Source of the DNA: an uncultured Lachnospiraceae bacterium
Lineage (GTDB): Bacteria; Bacillota; Clostridia; Lachnospirales; Lachnospiraceae
Assembly (NCBI GenBank): GCA_902793685.1
Contig: CADBEN010000001.1
Span: 1-64,000 of the forward strand
Direction: 5' to 3'
Length of the DNA: 64,000 nucleotides
Part shown: positions 8,576 to 17,908 of the stretch, one piece after another
Layout: each line of letters starts with the position of its first letter
How positions within the stretch are numbered: the first letter of the stretch is position 1
Translations under genes and position numbers: made by a program
The notes under the pieces: generated by a model
Database searches by the model: none
What the model was told of the DNA's origin: nothing
What the model saw: the letters and a program-made list of their open reading frames with translations, nothing else

Positions 8576-8616
8576 ACAGGCGCCCCGGCCGGAAAAAGTG
8601 AAGCCGGGGCGCCTGT
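8576..8616 (+). terminator. Strong hairpin after the DUF5722 gene
   Basis: A 14-bp stem (ACAGGCGCCCCGGC with its complement at 603-616 of the 8000s) follows five bases after the stop codon. There is no long T-run, so it may act as a transcript-end stabiliser rather than a classical terminator. Confidence 0.6.
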
Positions 8617-8641
8617 AAACTGCGTGAATTGTGCGCACAGG

Positions 8642-8670
8642 TTGACAAAAACCTGCCCGGTGATTAAAAT
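8642..8670 (+). promoter_or_regulatory. Promoter of the pheST T-box transcript
   Basis: Perfect TTGACA (8642-8647), 17-bp spacer, TAAAAT (8665-8670). Confidence 0.8.
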
Positions 8671-8676
8671 GGGGAA

Positions 8677-8926
8677 AGTCAATTGCTTTGATGGCGCAAA
8701 GTAGCCTCGGCACCCCGGAAACAGAGAGAAGGATCACCGGCTGCAAGTCCTTCCGAGGGCCCGATGTGTGAAATTTCACGCCGGAGCAGCAGAGCTGAAC
8801 AGAAATCAGTAGGCCCTGCCGGCTGTCCCCGTTACGGACGAATGAGCGCTGCCGAAAGGCAGAAGCAGGGTGGTACCGCGGTCATTGAAACCGTCCCTTC
8901 AGAGATGAGGGGACGGTTATTTTATT
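8677..8926 (+). promoter_or_regulatory. T-box leader (phenylalanine-tRNA responsive)
   Basis: The canonical T-box AGGGTGGTACCGCG is at 8867-8880 and is followed by a terminator hairpin (AACCGTCCC at 8889-8897 with GGGACGGTT at 8910-8918) and a T-rich run. Upstream, about 180 nt of stem I to III structure is present. A TTC at 8775-8777 is a plausible Phe specifier codon. Uncharged tRNA-Phe would pair with the T-box and favour the antiterminator, switching on pheST when charging is low. The exact specifier position is inferred and not folded. Confidence 0.93.
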
Positions 8927-8944
8927 TCTGAAAAGGAGAGCACC

Positions 8945-9988
8945 ATGCAGAGTTTGGAAGAACTGAGCCGGGAGATCGAATCGATCCGGCAGGAGATCCG
9001 GGAAGGCGCGGCGAAGTTCGCAACGCCGGAAGCATTCTATGAGTTCAGAAAGTCTTTCCTGGACAACAAGGCAGGGAAGATCGGACACCTGATGAAGGAA
9101 ATGCGGAACGTTCCGAAGGAGGACAAGGCGGCCTACGGAAAGAACGTCAACGTCCTGAGAGACTGGGCGCAGGAGCATTTCAAGGACATGGAGAACGCCG
9201 TCCGCGCAAAGCAGCTGGAGATGCGCTATGAGCGGGAGAAGATCGACGTCACCGAGCCTGCGGTCCGCGTCGAGGAAGGCCGCCTTCACCCGGTGACCCA
9301 GGTGAAGAACCAGCTGATCGACATCTTCGCGTCCATGGGCTTCGAGGTCTATGAGGGCACCGAGATCGAGACCGACTACTATAATTTCACGGCGCTGAAC
9401 ACGCCGCAGGACCACCCGGCGAGAGACATGCAGGATACCTTCTACCTGTCTCCGGAATTCCTGCTGCGCACCCAGACCTCTGCAGGACAGATCCACGTCA
9501 TGGAGAGCAAGAAGCCGCCCATCAAGATCGTCTCCCCGGGCAAGGTGTTCCGCTCTGACGACGACGCGACCCATTCTCCGATGTTCACCCAGATGGAAGG
9601 CCTGGTGGTGGACAAGGGAATTACCCTCTGCGACCTGAAGGGCATGCTGGACGTCTTTGTGAAGCGCATTTTCGGCGAGGAGACCAGCACCCGCCTGAGA
9701 CCCTCCTTCTTCCCGTTCACGGAGCCCTCTGTCGAGGTCGATGTGAGCTGCTTCGAGTGCGGCGGCAAGGGCTGCCGTCTCTGCAAGGGCACCGGCTGGA
9801 TCGAGGTACTGGGCGCCGGCGTCGTCAACAAGAAGGTCCTGGAGAACTGCGGGATCGATTCCGACGAGTACTCCGGCTTCGCTTTCGGCCTTGGTCTGGA
9901 GCGCATCGCCATGCTGAAGTACGGCATCAACAACATCAAGCTCCTGTTTGAATCCGATCTGCGTTTCCTGAAGCAGATCAATGACTGA
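8945..9988 (+). CDS. pheS: Phenylalanyl-tRNA synthetase alpha subunit
   Basis: Catalytic subunit of the alpha2-beta2 PheRS, which charges tRNA-Phe. The 347 residues fit the family. An N-terminal coiled coil (about 1-85) precedes the class II core. Motif 2 is visible as [20 protein letters not shown] and motif 3 as [15 protein letters not shown] cysteine-rich [17 protein letters not shown] segment lies near residue 265. The ATG is preceded by AAAGGAG. It is directly downstream of the T-box and 18 nt before pheT, forming a two-gene operon. Confidence 0.97.
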   Translation: MQSLEELSREIESIRQEIREGAAKFATPEAFYEFRKSFLDNKAGKIGHLMKEMRNVPKEDKAAYGKNVNVLRDWAQEHFKDMENAVRAKQLEMRYEREKIDVTEPAVRVEEGRLHPVTQVKNQLIDIFASMGFEVYEGTEIETDYYNFTALNTPQDHPARDMQDTFYLSPEFLLRTQTSAGQIHVMESKKPPIKIVSPGKVFRSDDDATHSPMFTQMEGLVVDKGITLCDLKGMLDVFVKRIFGEETSTRLRPSFFPFTEPSVEVDVSCFECGGKGCRLCKGTGWIEVLGAGVVNKKVLENCGIDSDEYSGFAFGLGLERIAMLKYGINNIKLLFESDLRFLKQIND

Positions 9989-10006
9989 GGAAGGGGGATA
10001 TAGGAT

Positions 10007-12427
10007 ATGTTAGTACCTTTCAGCTGGCTGAAGGAATATGTGGATATCGATATCACGCCGCAGGAGCTGGAGAAGAAGCTCTTTGACTGCGGCTTTGAGG
10101 TGGAGGAACTGAGGGAAGTCGGCGCGGACATCAAAAACGTCGTGGTCGGCCTGGTGGAGACCTGCGAGGCGATCCCGGACACCCACCTGCACCTGACGAC
10201 CGTGAACGCGGGACAGTACGGCACCTTCCAGGTGTGCTGCGGCGCGGACAATGTCTGCGCGGGCGGCAAGTTCCCGCTGGCCCTGGTGGGCGCCCAGGTC
10301 GTGATGACCGGCAAGGACCACAAGACGGTCGAGGGTCTGATGACCATCAAGAAAGGAAAGCTGCGCGGCTATGATTCCCACGGCATGCTCTGCTCCGGCG
10401 TGGAGCTGGGCCTCACCGAGGACCTTTATCCGGGCGCAGGCTACAACGGCCTTTTGGTGCTCCCGGAGGACGCGGAGCCCGGCGCGGATGTGAAGGCCAT
10501 CACCGGTCTGGACGACTGGCTCTTTGACATCTCCATCACTGCGAACCGCCCGGACTGCCAGAGCATCTACGGTATGGCCCGCGAGGTGGCAGCGGCCCTC
10601 GGGAAGCCGGTGAAGATGCCGTCCATCGAATATCATCCGACGGAAGTCGAGAAGCCGGGCTTCGATGTGACTGTCGAGGCGCCGGATCTCTGCCCGCGCT
10701 TCATCGGCCAGTATGTGTACGACGTGAAGATCGGGGAGTCCCCGGCGTGGATGAAGCGGCGTCTGGCCCTGGTGGGCATGAATTCCGTCTCCAACATCGT
10801 CGACATCACGAACTATGTCCTGAAGGAGCTGGGGCAGCCGATGCACGCCTATGATGAGAATTACATCGAGGGCGGCGTGATAAATGTCCGCAGAGCCTTT
10901 GACGGCGAGAAGATCGTGACGCTGGATTCCAACAAGTACACCCTGAACCATGAGAACCTGGTCATCTGCGACGGCGTGAAGCCTGTGGGTCTGGCCGGTG
11001 TCATGGGCGGTTTGAATTCCGAGATCCGGGACGACACGAAGTCCGTCATCCTGGAGTGCGCGAAGTTTGCCCGCGACAACGTACGCAAGACCGGACGCGC
11101 CCTGGGAAAGACCTCCGACGCGGCTTCCCGCTATGAGAAGGGCGTCGACGAGTACGCTACGGTCATGGGCAGCAAGCGCGCCCTGCACCTCATCGAGGAG
11201 CTGGGCTGCGGAACCATTTCCAGGACCCGCGTGGACCGCAATACCGGAAACTCCCTGGAGCCCAGGGAGATGAAGGCCAGCATCAGGCAGGTGAACGGCG
11301 TCCTCGGCATCACCGTGCCGGACGACGACATCATCCGCATCCTGACGAATCTCGACATGGCGCCGGAGATCAGCGGCGACGAGCTGACCATCCGGGTGCC
11401 GGCTTACCGCGAGGACATGGAGTCCTACCAGGATATTGCGGAGGAGCTGATCCGCGAGTACGGCTACGACCACGTCGTCGGGACCCTGATGCCCACGGCG
11501 GCGGTCACGGCCGGCGGCACGAACCTGCAGCAGAAGATCGAGCTGAAGCTGAAGCAGGCCCTCTGCGGCACCGGAGCCAGCGAGGCGATCCATTATTCCT
11601 TCTTCTCTCCGGCGGACCTGGATCTTCTGAAGCTTCCGGAGGACGCGCCGGAGCGTCATGCGATCCGTATCATGAACCCCATCAATGAGGATCTGTCGCT
11701 GATGCGGACCACCCTGGTGCCGCAGATGATCGCGGCCATCGCGAGAAACCAGAAGCGCGGAAACCTGTCCGGCCGGCTGTTCGAGATCGGCAGGCGCTTC
11801 ATCGCGAAGGAGCTCCCGCTGAAGGAGTATCCGGACGAGCGTCCCACCATCTGCGTGGGCGTGTTCGGCGAGAGCGAGACCTTCTTCACCCTGAAGGGCA
11901 TTGCGGAGGAGATCGCGGACGCCCTGTTCCTGAAGTTCAGCTACAGGCCGGCGGTCCTCCCGTTCCTGCATCCCTACCAGACGGCGGAGGTCTTCTGGGA
12001 CGATGAGCGCATCGGCTTCCTCGGAAAGCTGGCCTACGATATCGCGGACAGGACCGACATGCGCGTCCCGGCATATCTTATGGAGATCGACCTGGCCCTC
12101 CTCAGGGATGCCTTCGGAAAGAAGCCGACCTTCAACCCGCTGCCGAAGTTCGCTGTGGAGAAGCGGGACCTGGCCCTGGTCATGGACGAGGGCTGCACCT
12201 GCGGCGCGGTGGAGGACTGCATCAGAGAGTCCTGCAGGCTCGTGACGGATGTGGAGCTTTTCGACATCTACCGCGGCGGGCAGATCCCGGAGGGAAAGAA
12301 GAGCATGGCGTTCACCCTGACCTTCACCCCGGGCGACGAGCCGCTGACCGGCGAGGCCGTGGACCAGATGGTGGCGTCGATCCTTAAGAAGCTGAAAAAG
12401 CGCATGGATATCGATCTCAGGGCATGA
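10007..12427 (+). CDS. pheT: Phenylalanyl-tRNA synthetase beta subunit
   Basis: Structural and editing subunit of PheRS, 806 residues, of normal bacterial length. The N-terminal EMAP/OB tRNA-binding domain (about 40-150, VGLVETCEAIPDTHLHLTTV), the B3/B4 editing domain with the MNSVSNIVDITNYV and GQPMHAYD motifs, the B5 domain (about 400-475), the catalytic-like core and the C-terminal anticodon-binding FDX-ACB domain (about 705-800, ending MDIDLRA) can be followed in order. It is co-transcribed with pheS under T-box control. A long antisense frame opposite it is a GC shadow. Confidence 0.97.
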   Translation: MLVPFSWLKEYVDIDITPQELEKKLFDCGFEVEELREVGADIKNVVVGLVETCEAIPDTHLHLTTVNAGQYGTFQVCCGADNVCAGGKFPLALVGAQVVMTGKDHKTVEGLMTIKKGKLRGYDSHGMLCSGVELGLTEDLYPGAGYNGLLVLPEDAEPGADVKAITGLDDWLFDISITANRPDCQSIYGMAREVAAALGKPVKMPSIEYHPTEVEKPGFDVTVEAPDLCPRFIGQYVYDVKIGESPAWMKRRLALVGMNSVSNIVDITNYVLKELGQPMHAYDENYIEGGVINVRRAFDGEKIVTLDSNKYTLNHENLVICDGVKPVGLAGVMGGLNSEIRDDTKSVILECAKFARDNVRKTGRALGKTSDAASRYEKGVDEYATVMGSKRALHLIEELGCGTISRTRVDRNTGNSLEPREMKASIRQVNGVLGITVPDDDIIRILTNLDMAPEISGDELTIRVPAYREDMESYQDIAEELIREYGYDHVVGTLMPTAAVTAGGTNLQQKIELKLKQALCGTGASEAIHYSFFSPADLDLLKLPEDAPERHAIRIMNPINEDLSLMRTTLVPQMIAAIARNQKRGNLSGRLFEIGRRFIAKELPLKEYPDERPTICVGVFGESETFFTLKGIAEEIADALFLKFSYRPAVLPFLHPYQTAEVFWDDERIGFLGKLAYDIADRTDMRVPAYLMEIDLALLRDAFGKKPTFNPLPKFAVEKRDLALVMDEGCTCGAVEDCIRESCRLVTDVELFDIYRGGQIPEGKKSMAFTLTFTPGDEPLTGEAVDQMVASILKKLKKRMDIDLRA

Positions 12428-12475
12428 AAACCGGAACAGAGCCTGAAACCGGAACAGGGAGACATAAGAAACTGC

Positions 12476-12504
12476 TTGAAATAGACAGATTTCTGTGATA
12501 CCAT
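12476..12504 (+). promoter_or_regulatory. Promoter for secG
   Basis: TTGAAA (12476-12481), 17-bp spacer, TACCAT (12499-12504). Confidence 0.6.
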
Positions 12505-12544
12505 TCTGCTGTATGTGTTTCTGAAAGAGGAGTGGAGCAATATT

Positions 12545-12775
12545 ATGGCAAATACGCTTATTTCGATCGCTTTTGTTATCGTCTGTGTTTTCCTGACCGT
12601 TGTCGTCCTGATGCAGGAAGGCAAGACCCGCGGACTTGGAACCATCGGCGGAATCGCTGATTCCTACTGGGGCAAGAACAAGGGCCGTTCCGTTGAGGGC
12701 ACGCTCGAGAACATGACCAAGGCCGCTGCGGTCCTGTTCATGGTCCTGGCATTCGTCCTGAACATCGTGAAGTAA
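12545..12775 (+). CDS. secG: Preprotein translocase subunit SecG
   Basis: Small accessory subunit of the SecYEG channel in the cytoplasmic membrane. It is 76 residues with two membrane helices (about 3-22 and 52-74) separated by the conserved loop VVVLMQEGKTRGLGTIGG. The start is ATG at 12545, with AGAGGAG upstream; an in-frame ATG at 12515 would add ten residues unlike the family. secG directly before rnr-smpB-ssrA is a classic Firmicutes order. Confidence 0.92.
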   Translation: MANTLISIAFVIVCVFLTVVVLMQEGKTRGLGTIGGIADSYWGKNKGRSVEGTLENMTKAAAVLFMVLAFVLNIVK

Positions 12776-12809
12776 ATCCCGGTCCGGATTCATAACAGAA
12801 GTAAACGGA

Positions 12810-12836
12810 GGCTGTCGCGGAAGCGGCAGCCTTTTT
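12810..12836 (+). terminator. Terminator after secG
   Basis: GGCTGTCGC and GCGGCAGCC pair over nine bases (one G-T) with a GGAA loop, followed by TTTTT. Confidence 0.85.
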
Positions 12837-12903
12837 ATCTCAGCGGGGGCTTCGCAGGCGGACATAAGTTTTATCTCAGCGCAGTCCCGCAGGCAGATTT
12901 AAA
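12833..12903 (+). repeat. Imperfect 36-bp direct repeat before rnr
   Basis: Copies 12833-12868 and 12869-12903 share TTTTATCTCAGCG at the front and CGCAGGC plus a TAA-containing tail. The copies are adjacent and non-coding. Confidence 0.7.
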
Positions 12904-12920
12904 TTCGGAAAGGAGGCACC

Positions 12921-15056
12921 ATGACACCGGAGGAGTTAAAACAGAAAAAGAACGTGCTTCTGGCCCTGATGAGTGACCCGATGTACAAACCCATGCGGAT
13001 CCGGGAGATCGCGGTGTTCCTTGACGTGCCGAAATCCCGCCGCGGGGAGCTGGAGGAGACCCTGAACGCCCTGGTGGAGGAAGGAAAGATCCGTGTTTCC
13101 GGCCGGGGAAAATACGGGAAGCCCCAGCGTCAGGAGACTGCCGGCATCTTTATGGCGAACCCCAAGGGCTTCGGCTTTGTCCGGGCGGAGGGGATGGACC
13201 AGGATGTGTTTATCGGCAGGGAGAATACCCACGGAGCGCTGAACGGGGATACGGTCCGCATTTCTGTGGAGCCGGGACAGCGTTTCCGGAGCGCCGAAGG
13301 CGTGGTCCTGGAGATCGTAAAACACGCCAATGAGCGGATCGTCGGATATTACCGGCGGGTGAAGAACTTCGGCCTGGTGATGCCGGACGACCAGCGGATC
13401 ACGCAGGACATATATATCCCGGCAGGAAAAGAAAAGGGCGCGGTCACCGGACACAAGGTGGTGGCCCGGGTGACCAGATTCCCGAATCACCGGCAGGAAG
13501 AACCCGAGGGCGTGGTGGAGGAGATCATAGGCCACGTGAACGACCCCGGGACGGACATTCTCTCGATCATCAAAGCCTATGATCTGCCGGATGTATTCCC
13601 GCCGGAGGTCATGAAGGAGGCGGAGCAGGTGCCGGACCGCATTTCCGCGGATGCCGCGGAAGGGCGGAAGGACCTGAGAGACCTCCTGACGATTACCATC
13701 GACGGGGAGGACGCGAAGGACCTGGACGATGCCGTCTCGGTCCGGAAGCTGGAGAACGGAAACACAGAGCTCGGCGTCCATATCGCGGACGTCAGCGCCT
13801 ATGTGCCGGAGCTCAGCGCCCTGGACAAGGAGGCGTTCCGCCGGTCCACCAGTGTTTACATGGCGGACCGGGTGCTGCCCATGCTTCCGCACCGGCTGTC
13901 CAACGGGATCTGTTCGTTAAATGAAGGGGAGGACCGTCTGACCCTTTCCTGCCTGATGGAGCTGGACCCCCAGGGTGTGATCGCGGATCACGAGATCTGT
14001 GAGACCGTGATCAGGACCCGGCACCGCATGACCTACACGAATGTGCAGAAGATCATCGACGATGATCCGGAAATCTGCGCAGCTTTCGCCGACATCGTCC
14101 CCATGGTGAAGGAGATGAAGAAGACGGCGGATCTTCTCAGGGAGCGCCGTGCGGACCGGGGATACATCAATTTTGATTTCCCGGAGAGCAAGGCGATCCT
14201 GGATCCGAAGGGGAGACCTGTCGAGATCCGGGCCTGCGAGCGGAACAGCGCGACCCGCCTGATCGAGGATTTCATGCTGGCGGCAAACGAGACGGTGGCG
14301 CAGGAATACTGCTGGCGGCAGCTGCCCTTCCTGTACCGCGTCCACGACAAGCCGGACCCGGAGAAGATCCGGCAGCTCGCGGTCTTCGTCAACAATTTCG
14401 GCCTGACCATGCGCAGCAGGAACGGGGAGATCCATCCGAAGGAGATCCAGAAGCTTCTGAAGAATATCGAAGGGACGGACGCGGAGAACCTGATCAGCCG
14501 CGTCACTCTGAGGTCCATGAAGCGCGCGGCCTACAATACGGAGTGCACGGGTCACTTCGGTCTCGCGGCGCAGTACTATACTCACTTCACGTCCCCGATC
14601 CGGAGATATCCGGACCTGCAGATCCACCGCATCATCAAGGAGAATCTGCACGGAGATCTGAACGAGAAACGGGCAGAGCACTATGAGAAGATCCTTCCGG
14701 CCGTGGCGGAGCAGACCAGCCGTCTGGAACGCCGCGCGGACGAGGCGGAGCGGGAGAGCCTGCGCTACAAGAAGTGCGAGTACATGGAGAAGCACGTGGG
14801 CGAGACCTTTGACGGCGTGATCAGCGGCGTCACCAGGGCAGGCCTGTATGTGGAACTCCCGAACACCGTGGAAGGTATGATCCGCGTGAACGAACTGCGG
14901 GATGATTACTACGAATTCCTGGAAGACCGCTGGGAGCTGGTGGGCGAGATGACCGGCAGACGGTATCGTCTCGGCGAGAAGATCCGCGTGCGCTGCGCTG
15001 CCGCTGACCGTCTGGCCCGGACCGTGGATTTCGTGCCCGCGGGGAAGGAGGAATAA
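12921..15056 (+). CDS. rnr: Ribonuclease R
   Basis: Processive 3'-5' exoribonuclease that degrades structured RNA and works with SmpB-tmRNA in clearing nonstop mRNAs. The 711 residues contain an N-terminal winged-helix region (1-65), cold-shock OB domains (about 70-215), the RNB catalytic domain with IDGEDAKDLDDAV near residue 259 (metal-binding aspartates), and a C-terminal S1 domain (about 628-708). GGAGG precedes the ATG. The stop overlaps the smpB start by one base, so the two are coupled. Confidence 0.96.
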   Translation: MTPEELKQKKNVLLALMSDPMYKPMRIREIAVFLDVPKSRRGELEETLNALVEEGKIRVSGRGKYGKPQRQETAGIFMANPKGFGFVRAEGMDQDVFIGRENTHGALNGDTVRISVEPGQRFRSAEGVVLEIVKHANERIVGYYRRVKNFGLVMPDDQRITQDIYIPAGKEKGAVTGHKVVARVTRFPNHRQEEPEGVVEEIIGHVNDPGTDILSIIKAYDLPDVFPPEVMKEAEQVPDRISADAAEGRKDLRDLLTITIDGEDAKDLDDAVSVRKLENGNTELGVHIADVSAYVPELSALDKEAFRRSTSVYMADRVLPMLPHRLSNGICSLNEGEDRLTLSCLMELDPQGVIADHEICETVIRTRHRMTYTNVQKIIDDDPEICAAFADIVPMVKEMKKTADLLRERRADRGYINFDFPESKAILDPKGRPVEIRACERNSATRLIEDFMLAANETVAQEYCWRQLPFLYRVHDKPDPEKIRQLAVFVNNFGLTMRSRNGEIHPKEIQKLLKNIEGTDAENLISRVTLRSMKRAAYNTECTGHFGLAAQYYTHFTSPIRRYPDLQIHRIIKENLHGDLNEKRAEHYEKILPAVAEQTSRLERRADEAERESLRYKKCEYMEKHVGETFDGVISGVTRAGLYVELPNTVEGMIRVNELRDDYYEFLEDRWELVGEMTGRRYRLGEKIRVRCAAADRLARTVDFVPAGKEE

Positions 15057-15523
15057 TGCCGAAGGAAAGCATAAAGCTGATTGCGAACAATAAGAAGGCC
15101 CGCTTCGATTACTTTATTCTGGAGACTTTTGAGTGCGGGATAGAGCTCTTCGGGACGGAGGTCAAATCCCTCCGTCTCGGCCAGTGTTCCGTGAAGGAAG
15201 CCTGGGTCGAGATCAGGAACGGGGAAGTGTTCATCAACCAGATGCACATCAACCCCTATGAAAAGGGAAACATCTTCAACAAGGACCCGCTGCGTGTCCG
15301 GAAGCTCCTCATGCACAAGTCGGAGATCCGCCGCCTGGTGGGAAAGATCAAGGAGAAGGGACTGACGCTGGTCCCGCTGCAGGTCTATTTCAAGGGTTCT
15401 CTGGTGAAGGTGGAGATCGGCCTTGCACAGGGTAAGAAGAAGTACGACAAACGGGAGAGCATCGCGAAGAACGACCAGAGACGGGACTTCGAGCGGAACT
15501 TCAAGGGCGCGATTAAGTACTGA
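15056..15523 (+). CDS. smpB: SsrA-binding protein SmpB
   Basis: Binds tmRNA and delivers it to stalled ribosomes. It is 155 residues with the OB-barrel motifs NNKKARFDYFILETFECGIE and LFGTEVKSLR, the QMHINPYEKGN motif, and the basic C-terminal tail KKKYDKRESIAKNDQRRDF. It overlaps rnr by one base and lies 60 nt upstream of ssrA, so the trans-translation components are together. Confidence 0.97.
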   Translation: MPKESIKLIANNKKARFDYFILETFECGIELFGTEVKSLRLGQCSVKEAWVEIRNGEVFINQMHINPYEKGNIFNKDPLRVRKLLMHKSEIRRLVGKIKEKGLTLVPLQVYFKGSLVKVEIGLAQGKKKYDKRESIAKNDQRRDFERNFKGAIKY

Positions 15524-15537
15524 GTCCGCTGTCCGGC

Positions 15538-15566
15538 TTGTGAATTGCGGAAATCTGTGATAGTAT
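15538..15566 (+). promoter_or_regulatory. Promoter of ssrA
   Basis: TTGTGA (15538-15543), 17-bp spacer, TAGTAT (15561-15566). The mature tmRNA 5' end is 17 nt downstream. Confidence 0.65.
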
Positions 15567-15582
15567 TACGGATACAGAAATT

Positions 15583-15919
15583 GGGGATGTACCGGTTTCG
15601 ACAGGGATCATGCAGCTGGTGAAGCTATCCGCATGCAGTGCGTTAAACGGCAAACTTAAATATAAACGCTAACGACGAATTAGCAATCGCAGCCTGAGTG
15701 CTGCCGTCTGACCCGATGCACTCACACTTCGGGACCCAGGCGCCGACTATGTGAGAAACGACGCGCAGTAAGCTTTGCCTGCGCGGGCGTATGATGAAGC
15801 TACTGAAACCGTAAGGGTGTCTGCTCCCGTGCGGCGGAGGGAATGTCAAAGAACAGACTATGATAGTAGAAGAACAGGGAATTGATTTTTGGACACGGGT
15901 TCGACTCCCGTCATCTCCA
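15583..15919 (+). ncRNA. ssrA: Transfer-messenger RNA (tmRNA)
   Basis: The 5' end GGGGATGTACCGGTTTCGAC and the 3' end GGGTTCGACTCCCGTCATCTCC are the tRNA-like halves, which pair as GGGGATG/CATCTCC. The tag reading frame starts at the resume codon GCA at 15650 and runs to TGA at 15695-15697, encoding ANLNINANDELAIAA. CCA does not appear to be encoded after the discriminator A at 15919. This is a one-piece tmRNA and follows smpB directly. Confidence 0.96.
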
Positions 15920-15923
15920 CTGA

Positions 15924-15972
15924 AAAACACCGCGGAAATACCGGATCAGTCCGGCGTTTCCGCGGTGTTTTC
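15924..15972 (+). terminator. Terminator after ssrA, shared with the convergent gene
   Basis: A long stem (AAAACACCGCGGAAA pairing with TTTCCGCGGTGTTTT, plus inner ACCGGA/TCCGG) with T-runs on both strands. It also ends the - strand gene at 15975. Confidence 0.9.
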
Positions 15973-15974
15973 TG

Positions 15975-16367
15975 TCAGAAAATGATCTTTGTGATAAACA
16001 GGAATGCTGACATGAAGATGGAAATGAGGAAGTAGATCAGGACGATGGTCAGAATGATGCTGAGAACGTTCTTCCGCGGTTTCATCTGCGTGAAGACGGT
16101 CTTTCTGACGGCATCCGCCGCCGTCGGCAGCTTCTCTTCGAAGTTCGGGTCATGGTAAGAGCATTCGGGTTCCTGTTCCGGATGCCGCTGGTTCATGAAG
16201 GGGATGTGGCGGTCGTTCGCGTGGAATTCGCACATATCGTCATTCCCGTAATGGCTTTCGTTCAGGCGTATCCCGTCCGGGATCACCAGGGGATTCCGGA
16301 TGATCTTTTTGCAGGACGGGCAGATGTTTCCGACCAGTTTTCTGTCGCAGATGGGGCAGAGACTCAT
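15975..16367 (-). CDS. Small zinc-ribbon membrane protein of unknown function
   Basis: A 130-residue protein. The N-terminus carries two CxxC knuckles (CPICDRKLVGNICPSC), probably a zinc ribbon; a His/Asp-rich polar middle follows (about 35-75) and one C-terminal membrane helix (about 100-127, LSIILTIVLIYFLISIFMSA). I choose the ATG at 16367 because AGGAGG lies seven bases upstream; the ATG at 16373 is too close to that site. I do not recognise a named family. Monocistronic, convergent with ssrA and divergent from malic enzyme. Confidence 0.75.
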   Translation of the reverse strand: MSLCPICDRKLVGNICPSCKKIIRNPLVIPDGIRLNESHYGNDDMCEFHANDRHIPFMNQRHPEQEPECSYHDPNFEEKLPTAADAVRKTVFTQMKPRKNVLSIILTIVLIYFLISIFMSAFLFITKIIF

Positions 16368-16497
16368 AGACATACCTCCTGTGGTTCTGTTCCTATTATA
16401 AATGCACAGTGGCAAAATACAAAGAGTCCGCGGGGAAATATACACCTTCTCTGAAGCGGATTCTGTTTAATGTGTGGCAGGGGGTCCGGATTCATGT

Positions 16498-16503
16498 TAT
16501 AAT
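16498..16503 (+). promoter_or_regulatory. Extended -10 promoter element before the malic enzyme gene
   Basis: TATAAT preceded by TG at the extended -10 position (TGTTATAAT). The -35 region is weak. Confidence 0.5.
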
Positions 16504-16595
16504 TTTCTCAGTAATATATCATTTGAGTTCAGATCATTGTCAGCCGCCGGAACGTTTCCGGATCAGGACGGCAGATGATCCGGGAAGGAGCAGTT

Positions 16596-17768
16596 ATGTC
16601 CATTGCGGAAGAATCCCTGAAGAAACACTACGAATGGAAAGGAAAGATCGAGGTCATCGCGAAGGCCCCCTGCGGCACTTCCGAAGAGCTGAGCCTTGCC
16701 TATACGCCCGGAGTGGCGCAGCCCTGTCTTGAGATCCAGAAGGATCCCGACAAGTCCTACGAGCTGACCCGCAGATGGAATCTCTGCGCTGTCATCACGG
16801 ACGGCACGGCAATTCTCGGCCTCGGCGACATCGGCCCCGAGGCAGGCATGCCGGTCATGGAAGGAAAGTGCGCCCTGTTCAAGAGCTTCGGCGACGTGGA
16901 CGCCTTCCCGCTGTGCATCAAGACGAAGGACGCGGACGAGTTTGTCCGCACTGTGTACCTGCTGTCCGGTTCCTTCGGCGGCGTGAACCTGGAAGACATC
17001 GCCGCGCCCCGCTGCTTTGAGATCGAGCGGAAGCTGAAGGAGATCTGCGACATCCCGATCTTCCACGACGACCAGCACGGGACGGCCATTATTGTCCTCT
17101 CCGGACTGATCAACGCCCTGAAGGTGGTGGGAAAGACGAAGGAAGAGGTGAAGGTCGTGGTGAATGGCGCAGGCAGCGCAGGCATCGCGGTCTCCAAGCT
17201 TCTTCTGGCTTACGGATTTAAGAACCTGGTGCTCTGCGACCGCTTCGGCATCATGAGCTCCGCCTATGAAGGCCTGAACTGGGCCCAGCAGGAGATGCTG
17301 GCGGTGACGAATCTGAAGGACGAGAAGGGAACGCTGGCGGACGCGCTGAAGGGCGCAGACGTGTTCCTCGGCTTCTCCCGTCCCAACATGGTGACCACCG
17401 AGATGGTGAAGACCATGAACCGTGACGCCATCGTCTTTGCATGCGCGAACCCGACCCCGGAGATCTTCCCGGAGGACGCGATCGCAGGCGGCGCGAAGAT
17501 CATCTCCACCGGACGCAGCGATTATCCGAACCAGATCAACAACGTGCTGGTGTTCCCGGGCGTGTTCCGCGGTGTGTTCGATGTCCGCGCGAAGGACATC
17601 AACGAGGAGATGAAGATGGCGGCTGCCATGGCCCTGGCGTCTGTCATCCCGGAGAGCGAACTGAACGAGAACAATATCATTCCGAAGGCCTTTGATCCGA
17701 TCGTGAAGGATACGGTGGCGAAGGCGGTGGCGGAAGCCGCACGGCGTTCCGGCGTCGCGAGGATCTGA
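16596..17768 (+). CDS. Malic enzyme (malate dehydrogenase, oxaloacetate-decarboxylating)
   Basis: Converts malate to pyruvate and CO2 with reduction of NAD(P). The 390 residues match the short bacterial form. Visible motifs are YTPGVAQPC (substrate), GLGDIGPEAGMPVMEGK, FHDDQHGTAI (metal) and VVNGAGSAGIAVSKLLL (dinucleotide fold). I choose ATG at 16596 with AAGGAG five bases upstream; the ATG at 16575 lacks a ribosome site. Cofactor preference (NAD or NADP) cannot be read safely. Monocistronic. Confidence 0.93.
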   Translation: MSIAEESLKKHYEWKGKIEVIAKAPCGTSEELSLAYTPGVAQPCLEIQKDPDKSYELTRRWNLCAVITDGTAILGLGDIGPEAGMPVMEGKCALFKSFGDVDAFPLCIKTKDADEFVRTVYLLSGSFGGVNLEDIAAPRCFEIERKLKEICDIPIFHDDQHGTAIIVLSGLINALKVVGKTKEEVKVVVNGAGSAGIAVSKLLLAYGFKNLVLCDRFGIMSSAYEGLNWAQQEMLAVTNLKDEKGTLADALKGADVFLGFSRPNMVTTEMVKTMNRDAIVFACANPTPEIFPEDAIAGGAKIISTGRSDYPNQINNVLVFPGVFRGVFDVRAKDINEEMKMAAAMALASVIPESELNENNIIPKAFDPIVKDTVAKAVAEAARRSGVARI

Positions 17769-17839
17769 GAAGCCGGGGACTGACCCAAATGTCCATGGAC
17801 AAAAAGTATAAGGAAGGTCAACTAATTCACCAAAACCTG

Positions 17840-17869
17840 TTCACATTCATTATTTTTCTGGTGTATAAT
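17840..17869 (+). promoter_or_regulatory. Promoter before the small CxxC protein
   Basis: TTCACA (17840-17845), 18-bp spacer, perfect TATAAT (17864-17869). Confidence 0.6.
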
Positions 17870-17908
17870 GAATCCGTATTTTAATCCGCAGGCAGCAGAA
17901 AGGGACAG

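Noticed and set aside
10010..12865. 951-codon open frame antisense to pheT
   Set aside because: It mirrors the pheT reading frame, has no recognisable domain and arises from GC-rich codon bias. The same holds for long antisense frames opposite glnS, accDA, clpC, the DUF5722 gene and others.
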